From contig JAFAVK010000023.1 in the NCBI GenBank assembly GCA_019242475.1, forward strand, positions 92,820 through 156,819: 64,000 bases of DNA. Direction: 5' to 3'. The position numbers and the translations under genes were made by a program. The DNA is from Acidobacteriota bacterium (lineage in GTDB: Bacteria > Acidobacteriota > Blastocatellia > Pyrinomonadales > Pyrinomonadaceae). The notes beneath the pieces are model-generated. The model did no database searches. It was not told the origin of the DNA and saw only the letters and a program-made list of their open reading frames with translations. This document shows positions 7,715-16,250 of this stretch, piece after piece. Every line of letters starts with the position of its first letter. Within the stretch, counting starts at the first letter, position 1.

Positions 7715-9295
7715 TCACTTGCCGCCCGGCGCGGCGCAGGGCTTGGCCTCGGCGGGCGTGTCGAGGCGGCGGATGCGGCCGTCGGTGCGGGGCGCGATTG
7801 TTTTCGCGTCCTCGATGGCTTGGCGGAGCACGCCCGAGTCGGTCAGCTTCTGCCTGAGGGGAACCGCGGGCCGCCCCTTGAACATCGCGTACTGGTCGCC
7901 GCCGCCCGCGACGAAGCTCGTCGTCACCAGCGTGTAGGTCTTCTGCGGGTCGAGCGGCTTGCCGTTGACGGTCACGTCCGAGACGCGCGTGCCGGGCGGC
8001 TTCGAAGCGTCGAAGCTGAAACGGATGCCCGAGACCTGCGGGAAGGGGCCGGGCTGCGCGCCCGGCGCCGTCAAGGAGACGCCGTGTTCGAGCGCCTGCA
8101 AGAGCACGTCGCCCGTGACCTCGATGACGGCGAGGTCGTTGCCGAAGGGGAGGATCGAGAGCACGTCGCGCACGGTCAAATCTCCCGCGGGCAGCACGTC
8201 GTCGGCGCGGATCGAGCCGCCGTTGACGAGCGACACGTCCGCGCCCGCGGCCCGGCGGAACGAGTCCGCGACGAAGTCGGCGACGTTCGTCTCCTCGCTC
8301 CGGCTGGTCGCGCTGCGCGCGTCGAGCGGGACGGACGTAGAGCCGACGTGCTGCGAAAGCTCCGCGGTCAGCTTCGCGTACTTCTCGATGACGGGCGCGA
8401 AGGCCGGGTCGTCCGGCACGGTCGCGTCCACGGGAATGATCTCCCAGTCGATGGACTCGACCTTGCCGGTCGCCGGGTCGATGTTGAGGTCGATGCGCCC
8501 GAGCTGGCGTGCGTCGGCCGTCATCTTGAAGATGGGCGTGCCGCCCGAGGACGACTGCAAAAGCGTGTGCTCGTGGCCGCCGATGATGACGTCAATCCCC
8601 GGCGCGCAGCGCGCGAGCGCCTTGTCCTGCGCGAGCGAGAGGTGCGTCAGCGCGACGACCGCCTGCGCGCCGGCCGCGCGCATCTGCGGGATGACGGCGC
8701 GGGCCGTCTCGCAGGGGTCGCGGAACTCGGTCGTCGGGCCGGGCTTCGAGGTCGTCTTCGTCTCGGGCAGCGTGATGCCGAAGATGCCGACCTTCGCGCC
8801 CCCGAAGCTCCGTATGTCGAAGGCCGGCGTGCCGGCGAAGGTCTTCCCCGTCTGCGAGTCCACGACGTTCGCGCCGAGCCACTTGAACTTCGACTCCTTC
8901 ATCCGCTGGACGAGCACCTCGTCGCCGTAGTCGAACTCGTGGTTGCCGAAGACCGAGTAGTCGAGCCCGACCTGGTTCCACGCGTCGATCATCTGCGCGC
9001 CCTTGTAGGTGATCGACTCGACCGAGGGCGAGATGGTGTCGCCCGAGAGCAGGAAGATGGTGTTCGGCGACTCCTGCATCACGCGCCTGCGGAGCGTCGA
9101 GACGCGCGCCAGCCCGCCGCGCGCGCCGCGGTCGGCCGGCGTGAAGCGGTACACGTCGTTGACCTGAAGCAGCGTGACGCGCACCGTACAGGCGCGCCTC
9201 TGCGCCTGCTGCGCGACCGCGGCGTGCTGCGCGAAGAGGAGTGCGGCGGCGAGCGCGAGTGCGCCCGCGCGCCCGCGCGTTCGGATGAATGCCAT
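7715..9295 (-). CDS. Secreted 5'-nucleotidase / UshA-type metallophosphoesterase
   Basis: The 526-residue protein has a signal peptide (about 1-28), an N-terminal calcineurin-like metallophosphatase domain and a C-terminal 5'-nucleotidase domain. Visible metal motifs are QVNDVY, LSGDTISPS, GNHEFDYG and GGHEHT. C-terminal substrate-binding motifs are NGGSIRADD and a Gly-rich FVAGGGDQYAMF. The first motif has QVNDVY where UshA proteins usually have a D-x-H, so one metal ligand may differ. Such enzymes dephosphorylate extracellular nucleotides for nucleoside uptake. It is divergent from pepA and probably cotranscribed with the TPR gene. Confidence 0.85.
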   Translation of the reverse strand: MAFIRTRGRAGALALAAALLFAQHAAVAQQAQRRACTVRVTLLQVNDVYRFTPADRGARGGLARVSTLRRRVMQESPNTIFLLSGDTISPSVESITYKGAQMIDAWNQVGLDYSVFGNHEFDYGDEVLVQRMKESKFKWLGANVVDSQTGKTFAGTPAFDIRSFGGAKVGIFGITLPETKTTSKPGPTTEFRDPCETARAVIPQMRAAGAQAVVALTHLSLAQDKALARCAPGIDVIIGGHEHTLLQSSSGGTPIFKMTADARQLGRIDLNIDPATGKVESIDWEIIPVDATVPDDPAFAPVIEKYAKLTAELSQHVGSTSVPLDARSATSRSEETNVADFVADSFRRAAGADVSLVNGGSIRADDVLPAGDLTVRDVLSILPFGNDLAVIEVTGDVLLQALEHGVSLTAPGAQPGPFPQVSGIRFSFDASKPPGTRVSDVTVNGKPLDPQKTYTLVTTSFVAGGGDQYAMFKGRPAVPLRQKLTDSGVLRQAIEDAKTIAPRTDGRIRRLDTPAEAKPCAAPGGK

Positions 9296-9432
9296 CGGGT
9301 CGAAAGTCCCTTCCTTGAAAATGTTCGGGAGTTAAGTCGTCCGGCGCCCCAGTTAGGCCGTGCCTTTGTTGTTGAATTATACTCGTCGCGCGACAGGCGA
9401 AACAATCCCGGGCTTCAAAAAGAGACTCACAG

Positions 9433-10929
9433 ATGAGCAGAGAGACGAGCCTTAAGGTCGAATTGGGGGCGGCTTTGCCCGCCACTCATGATGCGGGCGG
9501 CGCGGTGGCCGTCGGCGTCTTCGCGGACGAGCCGCGGCTGCCCGAGACCCTCGACGGCGGGCTGCGCGGGTTGTGCGAGCGCGTCACGTCGGAGGGCGAG
9601 TTTAAGGGCGAGGGGGAGACGACGCTCCTCATCCACGCGCCCGCGGACGGCGGCGGGGCTCGGCGCGTGCTTCTCGTCGGGCTCGGCGCGCGCGCGGAGT
9701 TCGACGAGGCGGCTGCGCGGCGGGCCGCCGGGTCGGCGGTGCGAGCCGCCGCGTCGGCGCGGGTTCGCACGCTGGACTTCGCCGTCGTCTTGGGCGGCGT
9801 CGAGGTCGGGCGCGGCGTCCGCGCGCTGGCCGAAGGCGCGCACCTCGGGCTTTACGAGAACGGGTTCTATCAGAAGAAGGACGATGACGAGTCGCCGCGG
9901 CTCGAACGTCTGAGGATAGTCGGCGCCGGCGAGGGGTTTGGCGAAGAGCTTGAGCATGCGCGCGTCGTCGCGGAGTCTGCGAACTGGGCGCGTCGGCTGG
10001 CGGACGAGCCGGGCCTCTCCTTGCCGCCGCGCGAGTTCGCGCGCCGCGCGGCCGAGATGGCGAATGAGTTCGGGCTCAAAGTTGAATCGCTCGGCGTCGA
10101 AGAGGTTCGGGCGAAAGGGATGGGCGGCCTGCTCGGCGTCGGGCAGGGGTCGGAGGAGGAGCCCGCGCTCATCGTCCTGCGCTACGAACCCGAAGGCGCG
10201 TCCGAAGAGGATGAGCTGTGGGCCTTCGTCGGCAAGGGCATCACGTTCGACACGGGCGGCATCTCCATCAAGCACGGCCTCGACATGTACGAGATGAAGT
10301 CCGACATGGCGGGCGGCGCCGCCGCGCTCGGGGCCATCAGGGCGATTGCACAACTCAAGCCGAACCGGCGCCTGGTCGCCGTCGTGCCCTCGGCCGAGAA
10401 CATGCCCTCGGGCAAGTCCATCAAGCCCGGCGACATCGTCCGCAGCTTCGCCGGCCCGACCGTCGAGTGCGTGGACACGGACGCCGAAGGGCGCCTCGTC
10501 CTAGTGGACGGCATCGCCTACGCCAAACACCTCGGCGCGACGCGCGTCGTTGACCTCGCCACGCTCACCGGCTCCATCATCATCGCGCTCGGCACGCACC
10601 GCGCCGGCCTCTTCTCGAACGACGACGAGTGGGCCGAACAAGTCCTCGACGCGTCCTTGCGCGCGGGCGAGCCCGCGTGGCGCATGCCCGTCTCCGACGA
10701 CTACAAGAAGCGCATCGAGAGCATGATCGCCGACTACAAGAACTACGGCGGCAAGCCCGACGCGACGGCCGCGGCGCTGCTGCTCTCGAAGTTCGCGGGC
10801 GAGACGCCGTGGGTGCACCTCGACATCGCCGGCACGGCCTGGTACGACTCCGCGACCGCGTACGCCCCGAAGGGCGCGAGCGGCGCCGGCGTCCGCACGC
10901 TGGTCGAGCTGGTCTGCGGCGAAGTTTAA
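9433..10929 (+). CDS. pepA: Leucyl aminopeptidase (M17, PepA)
   Basis: The 498-residue protein has the normal M17 length, with an N-terminal macro-like domain (1-170) and the catalytic domain. Di-metal and active-site motifs are present: FVGKGITFDTGGISIK, MKSDMAGGAA, and DTDAEGRLVL (family NTDAEGRL), followed by ATLTGSIIIALG. It hydrolyses N-terminal residues from peptides in the cytoplasm. A -10-like TATACT lies at 9378-9383, with no clear -35. The stop codon is immediately followed by the pnuC ATG, so the two are translationally linked. Confidence 0.93.
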   Translation: MSRETSLKVELGAALPATHDAGGAVAVGVFADEPRLPETLDGGLRGLCERVTSEGEFKGEGETTLLIHAPADGGGARRVLLVGLGARAEFDEAAARRAAGSAVRAAASARVRTLDFAVVLGGVEVGRGVRALAEGAHLGLYENGFYQKKDDDESPRLERLRIVGAGEGFGEELEHARVVAESANWARRLADEPGLSLPPREFARRAAEMANEFGLKVESLGVEEVRAKGMGGLLGVGQGSEEEPALIVLRYEPEGASEEDELWAFVGKGITFDTGGISIKHGLDMYEMKSDMAGGAAALGAIRAIAQLKPNRRLVAVVPSAENMPSGKSIKPGDIVRSFAGPTVECVDTDAEGRLVLVDGIAYAKHLGATRVVDLATLTGSIIIALGTHRAGLFSNDDEWAEQVLDASLRAGEPAWRMPVSDDYKKRIESMIADYKNYGGKPDATAAALLLSKFAGETPWVHLDIAGTAWYDSATAYAPKGASGAGVRTLVELVCGEV

Positions 10930-11643
10930 ATGAAGCGTCTGGACTGGTGGATAGGCGGCGCGGCTAGTCTGGCACTGCTCTACGCGTCCTGGGTCGGTTG
11001 GGCGCCGTTCGGGATGACGACGCCGAGTTTGACCGAGGCGCTCGGGTTCGTGACGGGCGGCGCCTGCGTCTACCTCACCGTCAGAGAGAACGTCTGGAAC
11101 TTCCCCGTCGGCATCGCCAACTCGGTCTTCTTCCTCGTCCTCTTCGCCGGGGCGCGGCTCTTCGCCGACGCCGCCTTGCAGGTCGTCTTCATCGCCCTCG
11201 GTTTTCAAGGCTGGTACCTCTGGCTGCGCGGCGGAGATGACCACACGCCGCTTGAGGTCGAGCGCGCCTCGCTCAAGCTGCTCGCCGGCGTGGCCGCGTT
11301 CGTCGCCGCGGCCACCGCCGGGCTGACGCTCTTCCTGCGCACAGTCCACGACTCCGCCCCCTTCCTCGACGCCTTCACCACGGCGCTCAGCCTCGGCGCG
11401 CAATACCTCCTCAACCGCAAGGCCATCGAGAACTGGCTGCTCTGGATGACGGCGGACGTGATCTACGTCTACCTTTACGCCACGCCCCCGCGCCAGCTGT
11501 ACCTGACGGCCGTGCTCTACCTCGTCTTCCTCTGCCTGTGCGTCGCCGGCCTGCGAAGCTGGCTGAAGACGATGTCCGGGCGGGGGAGGGAAGAGGGCGA
11601 CGCGGCCCCCGTCCTTGAAGTGGGAGGCGCATCGCGTGGCTAG
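10930..11643 (+). CDS. pnuC: Nicotinamide riboside transporter PnuC
   Basis: The 237-residue integral membrane protein has about seven helices and the PnuC signature: TVRENVWNFPVGIANS and, near the C-terminal end, NRKAIENWLLWMTADVIYVYLY. PnuC facilitates uptake of nicotinamide riboside, which is trapped by phosphorylation. The kinase is encoded by the next gene, whose start overlaps this stop by 8 bp. The ATG directly follows the pepA stop. The C-terminal tail is charged and cytoplasmic. Confidence 0.92.
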   Translation: MKRLDWWIGGAASLALLYASWVGWAPFGMTTPSLTEALGFVTGGACVYLTVRENVWNFPVGIANSVFFLVLFAGARLFADAALQVVFIALGFQGWYLWLRGGDDHTPLEVERASLKLLAGVAAFVAAATAGLTLFLRTVHDSAPFLDAFTTALSLGAQYLLNRKAIENWLLWMTADVIYVYLYATPPRQLYLTAVLYLVFLCLCVAGLRSWLKTMSGRGREEGDAAPVLEVGGASRG

Positions 11644-12619
11644 GCGCGGGCTGATCGTCGGCAAGTTCTACCCGCCGCACCGCGGGCACAAGCACCTCAT
11701 CGACGCGGCCCGCGCCGAGGTGGACGAGCTGTTCGTCATCTGCTGCGGCCGTGAAGGCGAGGTGCCCGCAGGCGAGCTGCGCGCCCGTTGGCTGCGAGAG
11801 ATTCACACGGACGTGCGCGTCCTCTACCTCGACGACACGTACGACGCGCAGGACTCGCGCGTGTGGGCCGAGACCTCCGTCCGCCTGCTCGGCCGCGCGC
11901 CCGACGTGGTCTTCACCTCCGAGGACTACGGCGACGAGTTCGCGCGCTGCCTCGGCTGCCGCCACGTGCAGGTGGACAAAGAGCGCGCGGCCGTGCCCGT
12001 CTCGGGGACGCGCGTGCGCCGAGACCCGCTCGGCTGCTGGGAGTTCCTCGAGCCGCCCGTGCGCGGCTTCTACGCCGCGCGCGTCTGCGTCGTCGGCGCG
12101 GAGTCAACGGGCAAGACGACCCTAGCCGAAGACCTGGCCGAGCACTTCCAAACGTGCTGGGTGCCCGAGTACGGGCGCGAGTATTCGGAGCGGAAGCTGG
12201 CCGCGGAGGGCGGCTACGACTTCCGCTCCGAAGAGTTCGCGCACATCGCCGCGCGCCAGTGCGAGCTGGAGGACGAGGCCGCGCGCCGCGCCGAAAGGAT
12301 TTTGATCTGTGACACCGACGCCTTCACGACGGGCGTCTGGCACCAGCGCTACATGGGCGCGCGCTCGCCCGAGGTCGAAGAGATCGCCGCCCGACACAGG
12401 CGCCCAGACCTCTACCTCCTGACCGACATCGACACGCCGTTCGAACAGGACGGCACGCGCGACGGCGAGCACGTCCGCGAATGGATGCATCAAATCTTCG
12501 TCGAAGAGCTGCGCGCGCAGGGCCGACCCTACCGGCCCGTCAAAGGCACGCGCGGCGAGCGTTTGAGGCAGGCCGTCGGTTATATTGAAGCGCTGCTCAA
12601 GGGATTCAGGAGAGGTTAG
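11636..12619 (+). CDS. nadR: NadR-type NMN adenylyltransferase / ribosylnicotinamide kinase
   Basis: The 327-residue bifunctional protein has an N-terminal nucleotidyltransferase with GKFYPPHRGHKHLI (HxGH) and a C-terminal kinase with Walker A GAESTGKTT and a DTDAFTT segment. It phosphorylates imported nicotinamide riboside to NMN and adenylates NMN to NAD. It lacks the N-terminal DNA-binding domain of enteric NadR. GTG 11636 was chosen because GGGAGG (11622-11627) precedes it by 8 nt; a TTG at 11615 has no such site. The start lies inside the pnuC gene, so translation is probably coupled. Confidence 0.9.
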   Translation: MARRGLIVGKFYPPHRGHKHLIDAARAEVDELFVICCGREGEVPAGELRARWLREIHTDVRVLYLDDTYDAQDSRVWAETSVRLLGRAPDVVFTSEDYGDEFARCLGCRHVQVDKERAAVPVSGTRVRRDPLGCWEFLEPPVRGFYAARVCVVGAESTGKTTLAEDLAEHFQTCWVPEYGREYSERKLAAEGGYDFRSEEFAHIAARQCELEDEAARRAERILICDTDAFTTGVWHQRYMGARSPEVEEIAARHRRPDLYLLTDIDTPFEQDGTRDGEHVREWMHQIFVEELRAQGRPYRPVKGTRGERLRQAVGYIEALLKGFRRG

Positions 12620-12624
12620 AGACT

Positions 12625-13695
12625 TTGACACTAGACGAGACGATCTTTCTGACGGGCTTCCCCGGCTTCATCGCCGGACGGCTGGTCGAGCGGCTGGCGA
12701 GGGACGGCGCGCGCTTCCTTCTGCTCGTGCAGCCCGCCTTCGCCGCGCGCGCGCGCACAGAGATCGCGCAGCTCTCGGAGAAGACCGGCGCGACCGGCGA
12801 ACGCTTCCGCGTGTTGGAGGGCGACATCACGCGCGCAGATTTGGGTCTGTCGGCGGCAGACCTCGCGGCGGCGAGGGGCGAGGCGACCGTGCTCTTCCAC
12901 CTCGCGGCCGTCTACGACCTGGCGGTCGCGCGCGAGGTCGGCGTGCGCGTCAACGTCGAGGGCACGCGCAACGTCAACCGCTTCGCGCTCACGCTCCCCA
13001 AACTCAAGCGCTACCACTACGTCTCGACCTGCTACGTGGCGGGGCGCCGCACCGGGCTCATCCTCGAATCGGAGCTGCGCCACGACGCCGGCTTCCGCAA
13101 CTTCTACGAGGAGACGAAGTACCTCGCCGAGCTGGAAGTGGAGGCGTTGAAGAAAGAGCTGCCCGTGACCGTCCACCGCCCCTCGGTCGTCTGCGGCGAC
13201 TCGCGCACGGGCGAGACGGCGAAGTACGACGGCGTCTACTACCTCATCAACTACCTGCGCATGTGGCCGGGCGCGCTCTCGCTCGCCAACATCGGCAACG
13301 CCGACGTGCGCCTCAACGTCGTCCCCGTGGACTTCGTCGTCGAGGCGATGGCCGCGCTCTCTGCGGACGACGCCTCCGCCGGCGAGACCGTCCAGCTCGC
13401 AGACCCCGAGCCGCTGACGACCGAAGAACTCTTCGACATCATCTCGCGCAACCTGGCGGGGCGCGAGTCGCTCGTCACGCTCCCCGCGCCCGTCGTCCGC
13501 ACGACGCTCAACCTCCCCCTCAACGAGAAGGTGACGGGCCTGCCCCGCGTCGGCGTCCCCTACTTCTTCCTCCGGCAGACCTACGACACCGCCCGCGCCA
13601 CCGCGCTCCTCGCGCCCCGCGGCCTCCGCTGCCCGCGCTTCCCCGACTACGTCCCGGCTTTAATTGATTTCGTCGAACGTCACCCGAAGCTTTAG
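12625..13695 (+). CDS. Extended short-chain dehydrogenase (thioester-reductase/NAD_binding_4-like)
   Basis: The 356-residue protein opens with a Rossmann motif variant TGFPGFIAGRL, has a catalytic YEETK (Tyr-x3-Lys) and an STCYVAG strand, and resembles thioester-reductase or fatty acyl-CoA reductase-type extended SDRs that use NAD(P)H. The substrate is unknown. TTG 12625 is the best start: GGAGAGG lies about 10 nt upstream and the protein pattern begins there. It follows nadR by 5 nt and probably ends the pepA-pnuC-nadR operon. A stem with a T-tract follows at 13718-13737. Confidence 0.8.
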   Translation: MTLDETIFLTGFPGFIAGRLVERLARDGARFLLLVQPAFAARARTEIAQLSEKTGATGERFRVLEGDITRADLGLSAADLAAARGEATVLFHLAAVYDLAVAREVGVRVNVEGTRNVNRFALTLPKLKRYHYVSTCYVAGRRTGLILESELRHDAGFRNFYEETKYLAELEVEALKKELPVTVHRPSVVCGDSRTGETAKYDGVYYLINYLRMWPGALSLANIGNADVRLNVVPVDFVVEAMAALSADDASAGETVQLADPEPLTTEELFDIISRNLAGRESLVTLPAPVVRTTLNLPLNEKVTGLPRVGVPYFFLRQTYDTARATALLAPRGLRCPRFPDYVPALIDFVERHPKL

Positions 13696-13696
13696 A

Positions 13697-13737
13697 AGGC
13701 AGACGGCAGTAGGCAGTCGCCGCGTCGGCGGCGTTTT
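13697..13737 (+). terminator. Terminator with degenerate GTAGGCA-family left arm
   Basis: Directly after the SDR stop come GGCAGAC- and GTAGGCA-like heptads without a matching right arm, apparently a decayed copy of the heptad element. Then CGCCG (13718-13722) pairs with CGGCG (13726-13730), followed by GCGTTTT. This fits an intrinsic terminator for the operon. Confidence 0.55.
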
Positions 13738-13757
13738 CAACCGCCTGCTCTCCTCAC

Positions 13758-13788
13758 TTGACAGCCAGCTGATTTAGAATTATTCTAA
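13758..13788 (+). promoter_or_regulatory. perR promoter with overlapping PerR/Fur-type operator
   Basis: TTAGAATTATTCTAA (13774-13788) is a perfect 7-1-7 palindrome differing from the Bacillus PerR box (TTATAATNATTATAA) at one position in each half. TTGACA (13758-13763) and TATTCT (13781-13786) are 17 bp apart, so the operator covers the -10. This predicts negative autoregulation of the downstream Fur-family gene. Confidence 0.75.
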
Positions 13789-13815
13789 TTCCACTTTCAA
13801 CGGCGGGGAAAACTT

Positions 13816-14232
13816 ATGGCGGGTAGAGGAGATCAGGGCGGCGCCCCGGGGGGGGCGCTGACGCCGCAGCGGCGGGCCGTGCTCCGCGTGATCAGGGAGT
13901 CGGCGGAGCACCCGACGGCGAACGAGATTTTCGAGGCGGCCCGGCGCGAGCTGCCGTCGATCAGCTTCGCCACCGTCTACAACTCCTTGAAGTACCTCAC
14001 GGGGGCGGGGCTCGTGCGCGAAATCCACTTCGGCAAGGGGTCGAGCCGCTACGACGGCGAGACGGAGCGCCACGACCACGCCGTCTGCTCGCGCTGCGGC
14101 AGGCTCTCGGACTTCGACCTCGCCGAGACGTCGCAGCTCCTGCGCGCCGCCGCGCGCCGCTCGCGCTTCAGGCCCGAGTCGATCCACCTGACGCTCGTGG
14201 GGTTGTGCCCCGAATGCCAGGGCAAGGGCTGA
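13816..14232 (+). CDS. perR: Fur-family peroxide-type regulator (PerR-like)
   Basis: The 138-residue protein has a winged-helix domain (TPQRRAVLRVI to YNSLKYLT) and a C-terminal dimer/metal domain. The structural zinc site is CSRC (91, 94) and CPEC (131, 134). HDHAV (86-90) and other His/Asp residues form the regulatory metal site. PerR rather than Fur is inferred from the PerR-type box over its own promoter and the peroxiredoxin gene 100 bp downstream. Oxidation of an Fe-bound histidine would release the DNA and derepress the block. ATG 13816 begins the recognised protein. Confidence 0.85.
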   Translation: MAGRGDQGGAPGGALTPQRRAVLRVIRESAEHPTANEIFEAARRELPSISFATVYNSLKYLTGAGLVREIHFGKGSSRYDGETERHDHAVCSRCGRLSDFDLAETSQLLRAAARRSRFRPESIHLTLVGLCPECQGKG

Positions 14233-14256
14233 CCCGCGCCTCGCGAAAAGTTTGAC

Positions 14257-14286
14257 GCGGGCGCGCCCGACAGTTAGCGCGCCCGC
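14257..14286 (+). terminator. GC hairpin between perR and the peroxiredoxin gene
   Basis: GCGGGCGCGC (14257-14266) pairs perfectly with GCGCGCCCGC (14277-14286) across a 10-nt loop. CTCTTTT follows 11 nt later. It may attenuate read-through from perR or shape the peroxiredoxin leader. No second PerR box was seen here. Confidence 0.55.
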
Positions 14287-14332
14287 CCCGAAAGGCTCTT
14301 TTAAAAATCAACGGAAGGACTGAACAAGCACC

Positions 14333-14878
14333 ATGACAGAAGCAAAAGTTGGACAGGCTGCACCGGACTTCGAGATGCCGTCCACGAAGAACATCGAGAA
14401 GCTGAACGAGAACGTGAAGCTCTCCGACTACAAGGGGCAGTGGCTCGCGCTGCTCTTCTACCCGCTCGACTTCACCTTCGTCTGCCCGACGGAGCTGACC
14501 TCTTTTAGCGACCGCTACGACGACTTCGAGGGCATCGGCGCCGCGGTCATCGGCGTCTCGACCGACTCGGTGCACTCGCACCGCGCGTGGCTCAAGACCC
14601 CGCGCGACAAGGGCGGCGTCGAGGGGCTGCGCTACCCGCTCGCGTCCGACATCACGAAGTCGGTGGCGCGCGACTACGGCGTGCTCATCGAGGACAAGGG
14701 CGTCGCGCTGCGCGGCCTCTTCGTCATCGACCCCGAGGGGACTTTGCGCTACGCGGTCATCCACGACCTCAACGTCGGGCGCTCGGCCGACGAGACGCTG
14801 CGCGTCATCCAGGCGCTCCAGACCGGCGGCCTCTGCCAGGCCGACTGGCGTCCGGGTCAGGAGACGCTGAAGGTCTGA
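14333..14878 (+). CDS. ahpC: 2-Cys peroxiredoxin (AhpC/Prx1 type)
   Basis: The 181-residue protein is a typical 2-Cys peroxiredoxin. The peroxidatic Cys51 sits in FTFVCPTE and the resolving Cys168 in GGLCQADW. It reduces H2O2 and organic peroxides using a thioredoxin-type donor. An AAGGA site lies upstream of the ATG. Its place behind perR and before a thioredoxin-like gene gives a sensor-enzyme-reductant order. A GTGACAA-type palindrome begins just after the stop. Confidence 0.93.
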   Translation: MTEAKVGQAAPDFEMPSTKNIEKLNENVKLSDYKGQWLALLFYPLDFTFVCPTELTSFSDRYDDFEGIGAAVIGVSTDSVHSHRAWLKTPRDKGGVEGLRYPLASDITKSVARDYGVLIEDKGVALRGLFVIDPEGTLRYAVIHDLNVGRSADETLRVIQALQTGGLCQADWRPGQETLKV

Positions 14879-14879
14879 A

Positions 14880-14946
14880 GCAGTGACAAGTGACGAGTGA
14901 CGAGTTGGAGACAAGAACGTTCTTGTCACTCGTCACTCGTCACTGC
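14880..14946. repeat. Heptad-armed inverted repeat, GTGACAA/GTGACGA type
   Basis: The left arm (14880-14904) has units GTGACAA, GTGACGA, GTGACGA. The reverse complement of the right arm (14922-14946) reads GTGACGA, GTGACGA, GTGACAA, so the variant unit has swapped ends. The inner part has an ACAAGAACGTTCTTGT palindrome. It lies between the peroxiredoxin and thioredoxin-like genes. Confidence 0.8.
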
Positions 14947-14961
14947 TTTCGAGGTACAGTC

Positions 14962-15438
14962 ATGCCAATGAGAATCGGGACGGAGATGCCTTCGCTGGAG
15001 GGGGCGACCGAGTGGTTCAACGCGACCGGGGCGGCCGCGGCCGAAGGCGCGAAGGGGCACCCGACGCTCGTGCACTTCTGGTCGGTGAGCTGCGGGCTGT
15101 GTAAGGAGAACCTGCCGCGCGTCGCGGAGTGGCGCGACGGGAGGGCGGGGGACGGCCTGCGCGTCGTCGCCGTCCACATGCCGCGCTACGAGGCCGACAC
15201 GGACGTGGAGGCCGTGCGCGAGGCCGTCGCCACGTACAACATCACGGAGCCGTGCGCGGTGGACAACGGGCACAAGCTGCGCGACGCCTTCCAGAACGAT
15301 CACGGCTACGTGCCCGCCTACTACCTCTTCGACGCCGAAGGGAAGCTCCGCGGCTTCGCGGCCGGCGAGTTCGGCGTGAAGGTCATCGGCCCGGCGCTCG
15401 ACCGCGTGCTCGCCGCGAACAGGACGGCCGCCGGCTGA
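14962..15438 (+). CDS. Cytoplasmic TlpA/thioredoxin-like protein
   Basis: The 158-residue protein has a thioredoxin-like fold with CxxC in FWSVSCGLCKENLP and a YVPAYYLFDAEG strand around the cis-Pro. It lacks a signal peptide, unlike most TlpA proteins, so it is probably cytoplasmic. It may be the electron donor for the adjacent peroxiredoxin; this is inferred from position. ATG 14962 was chosen because GAGG lies 7 nt upstream. A second ATG at 14968 is possible. A strong hairpin follows the stop. Confidence 0.8.
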   Translation: MPMRIGTEMPSLEGATEWFNATGAAAAEGAKGHPTLVHFWSVSCGLCKENLPRVAEWRDGRAGDGLRVVAVHMPRYEADTDVEAVREAVATYNITEPCAVDNGHKLRDAFQNDHGYVPAYYLFDAEGKLRGFAAGEFGVKVIGPALDRVLAANRTAAG

Positions 15439-15460
15439 GAGGCGCGGAAGAAACTTTCAA

Positions 15461-15530
15461 CGCAGAGAGACGGCCTGTCGAGTAATACTCGACAGGCCGT
15501 CTCTCTGCGTCTCCGTGGTGAAATCTTTTT
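15461..15530. terminator. Bidirectional hairpin terminator between convergent genes
   Basis: A perfect 23-bp stem (15461-15483 with 15487-15509) has a 3-nt loop. A T-run (15525-15529) follows on the plus side. The outer stem contains CGCAGAGAGACGG-type units, similar to the element at 16938. It separates the thioredoxin-like gene from the convergent DUF4112 gene. Confidence 0.8.
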
Positions 15531-16050
15531 ACCTGAAAAGGCCGACGAGCTGCATGAGCAGCCACAGGCTCAAGGCGACCGAGCCGGCGAAGAGCACGAG
15601 CAGGCCGAGCACGATGACGCCGAGGAAGAGCCAGTCGCTCGCGCGCCCGTGCCTGGCCTCTTCGGCGGAGACCGAGGCGCGGCGCTTCAAAAGCTCGACG
15701 TTCATCTGGTTCGACTTCCACGCCGCGTCGAAGATGTCGCCGACGACGGGCACCGAGCCGAGCAGGTAGTCAATGGCGATGTTCGACGCCATCCGCAGCA
15801 GCGTCACCTTCGGCACGCGGTAACGCACGCCCGCCGCGAGGATGTAGAGCGAGACAGCCGTCGTCGCGAAGTCGCCGACGCCGGGGATGAGCCCGACCAG
15901 CGCGTCGAGCCCGATGCGCCAGCCCGTGCCCGGGATGCGGAAGAGCCCGTCCATCACGCGGCTCAGCTGGTCGAGGCTCCGCTCCACCTCCGCGCGCTCG
16001 GCCCGCGCCGGCACCGCCGCGCGCACCGCCATGCTCTTGCTCAAAGCCAT
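15529..16050 (-). CDS. DUF4112 membrane protein
   Basis: The 173-residue protein matches DUF4112: LDQLSRVMDGLFRIPGTGWRIGLDALVGLIPGVGD, then LGSVPVVGDIFDAAWKSN, then a C-terminal hydrophobic segment (about 140-170). Function is unknown. ATG 16050 was chosen because AGAGGAGG lies just upstream; an earlier in-frame start has none. It is a single-gene unit, convergent with the thioredoxin-like gene. Confidence 0.8.
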   Translation of the reverse strand: MALSKSMAVRAAVPARAERAEVERSLDQLSRVMDGLFRIPGTGWRIGLDALVGLIPGVGDFATTAVSLYILAAGVRYRVPKVTLLRMASNIAIDYLLGSVPVVGDIFDAAWKSNQMNVELLKRRASVSAEEARHGRASDWLFLGVIVLGLLVLFAGSVALSLWLLMQLVGLFR

Positions 16051-16250
16051 CGGCAAACCCTCCTCTTTCAAACTAAGAACTCGCGACCTCCGCGCCGGCA
16101 AATTAGATGCGCACCCGCCCGCCACAGTAGTACGAAAAATGTCGCCCGGCCGCTGATCCTTTTTGCCGGCGTTCTCCGCGTGTACGGGCGAAGGGCGAGG
16201 GTTTGCAAGCCCGCGTAAACTACACAGCCGCCGTCCCGAGGAGGTCTCCG

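Noticed and set aside
7142..9436. A 764-codon plus-strand open frame opposite the TPR and 5'-nucleotidase genes
   Set aside because: It is antisense to well-recognised proteins, is Arg/Ala/Val-rich low-complexity and matches no family; long antisense frames are expected at this GC content.
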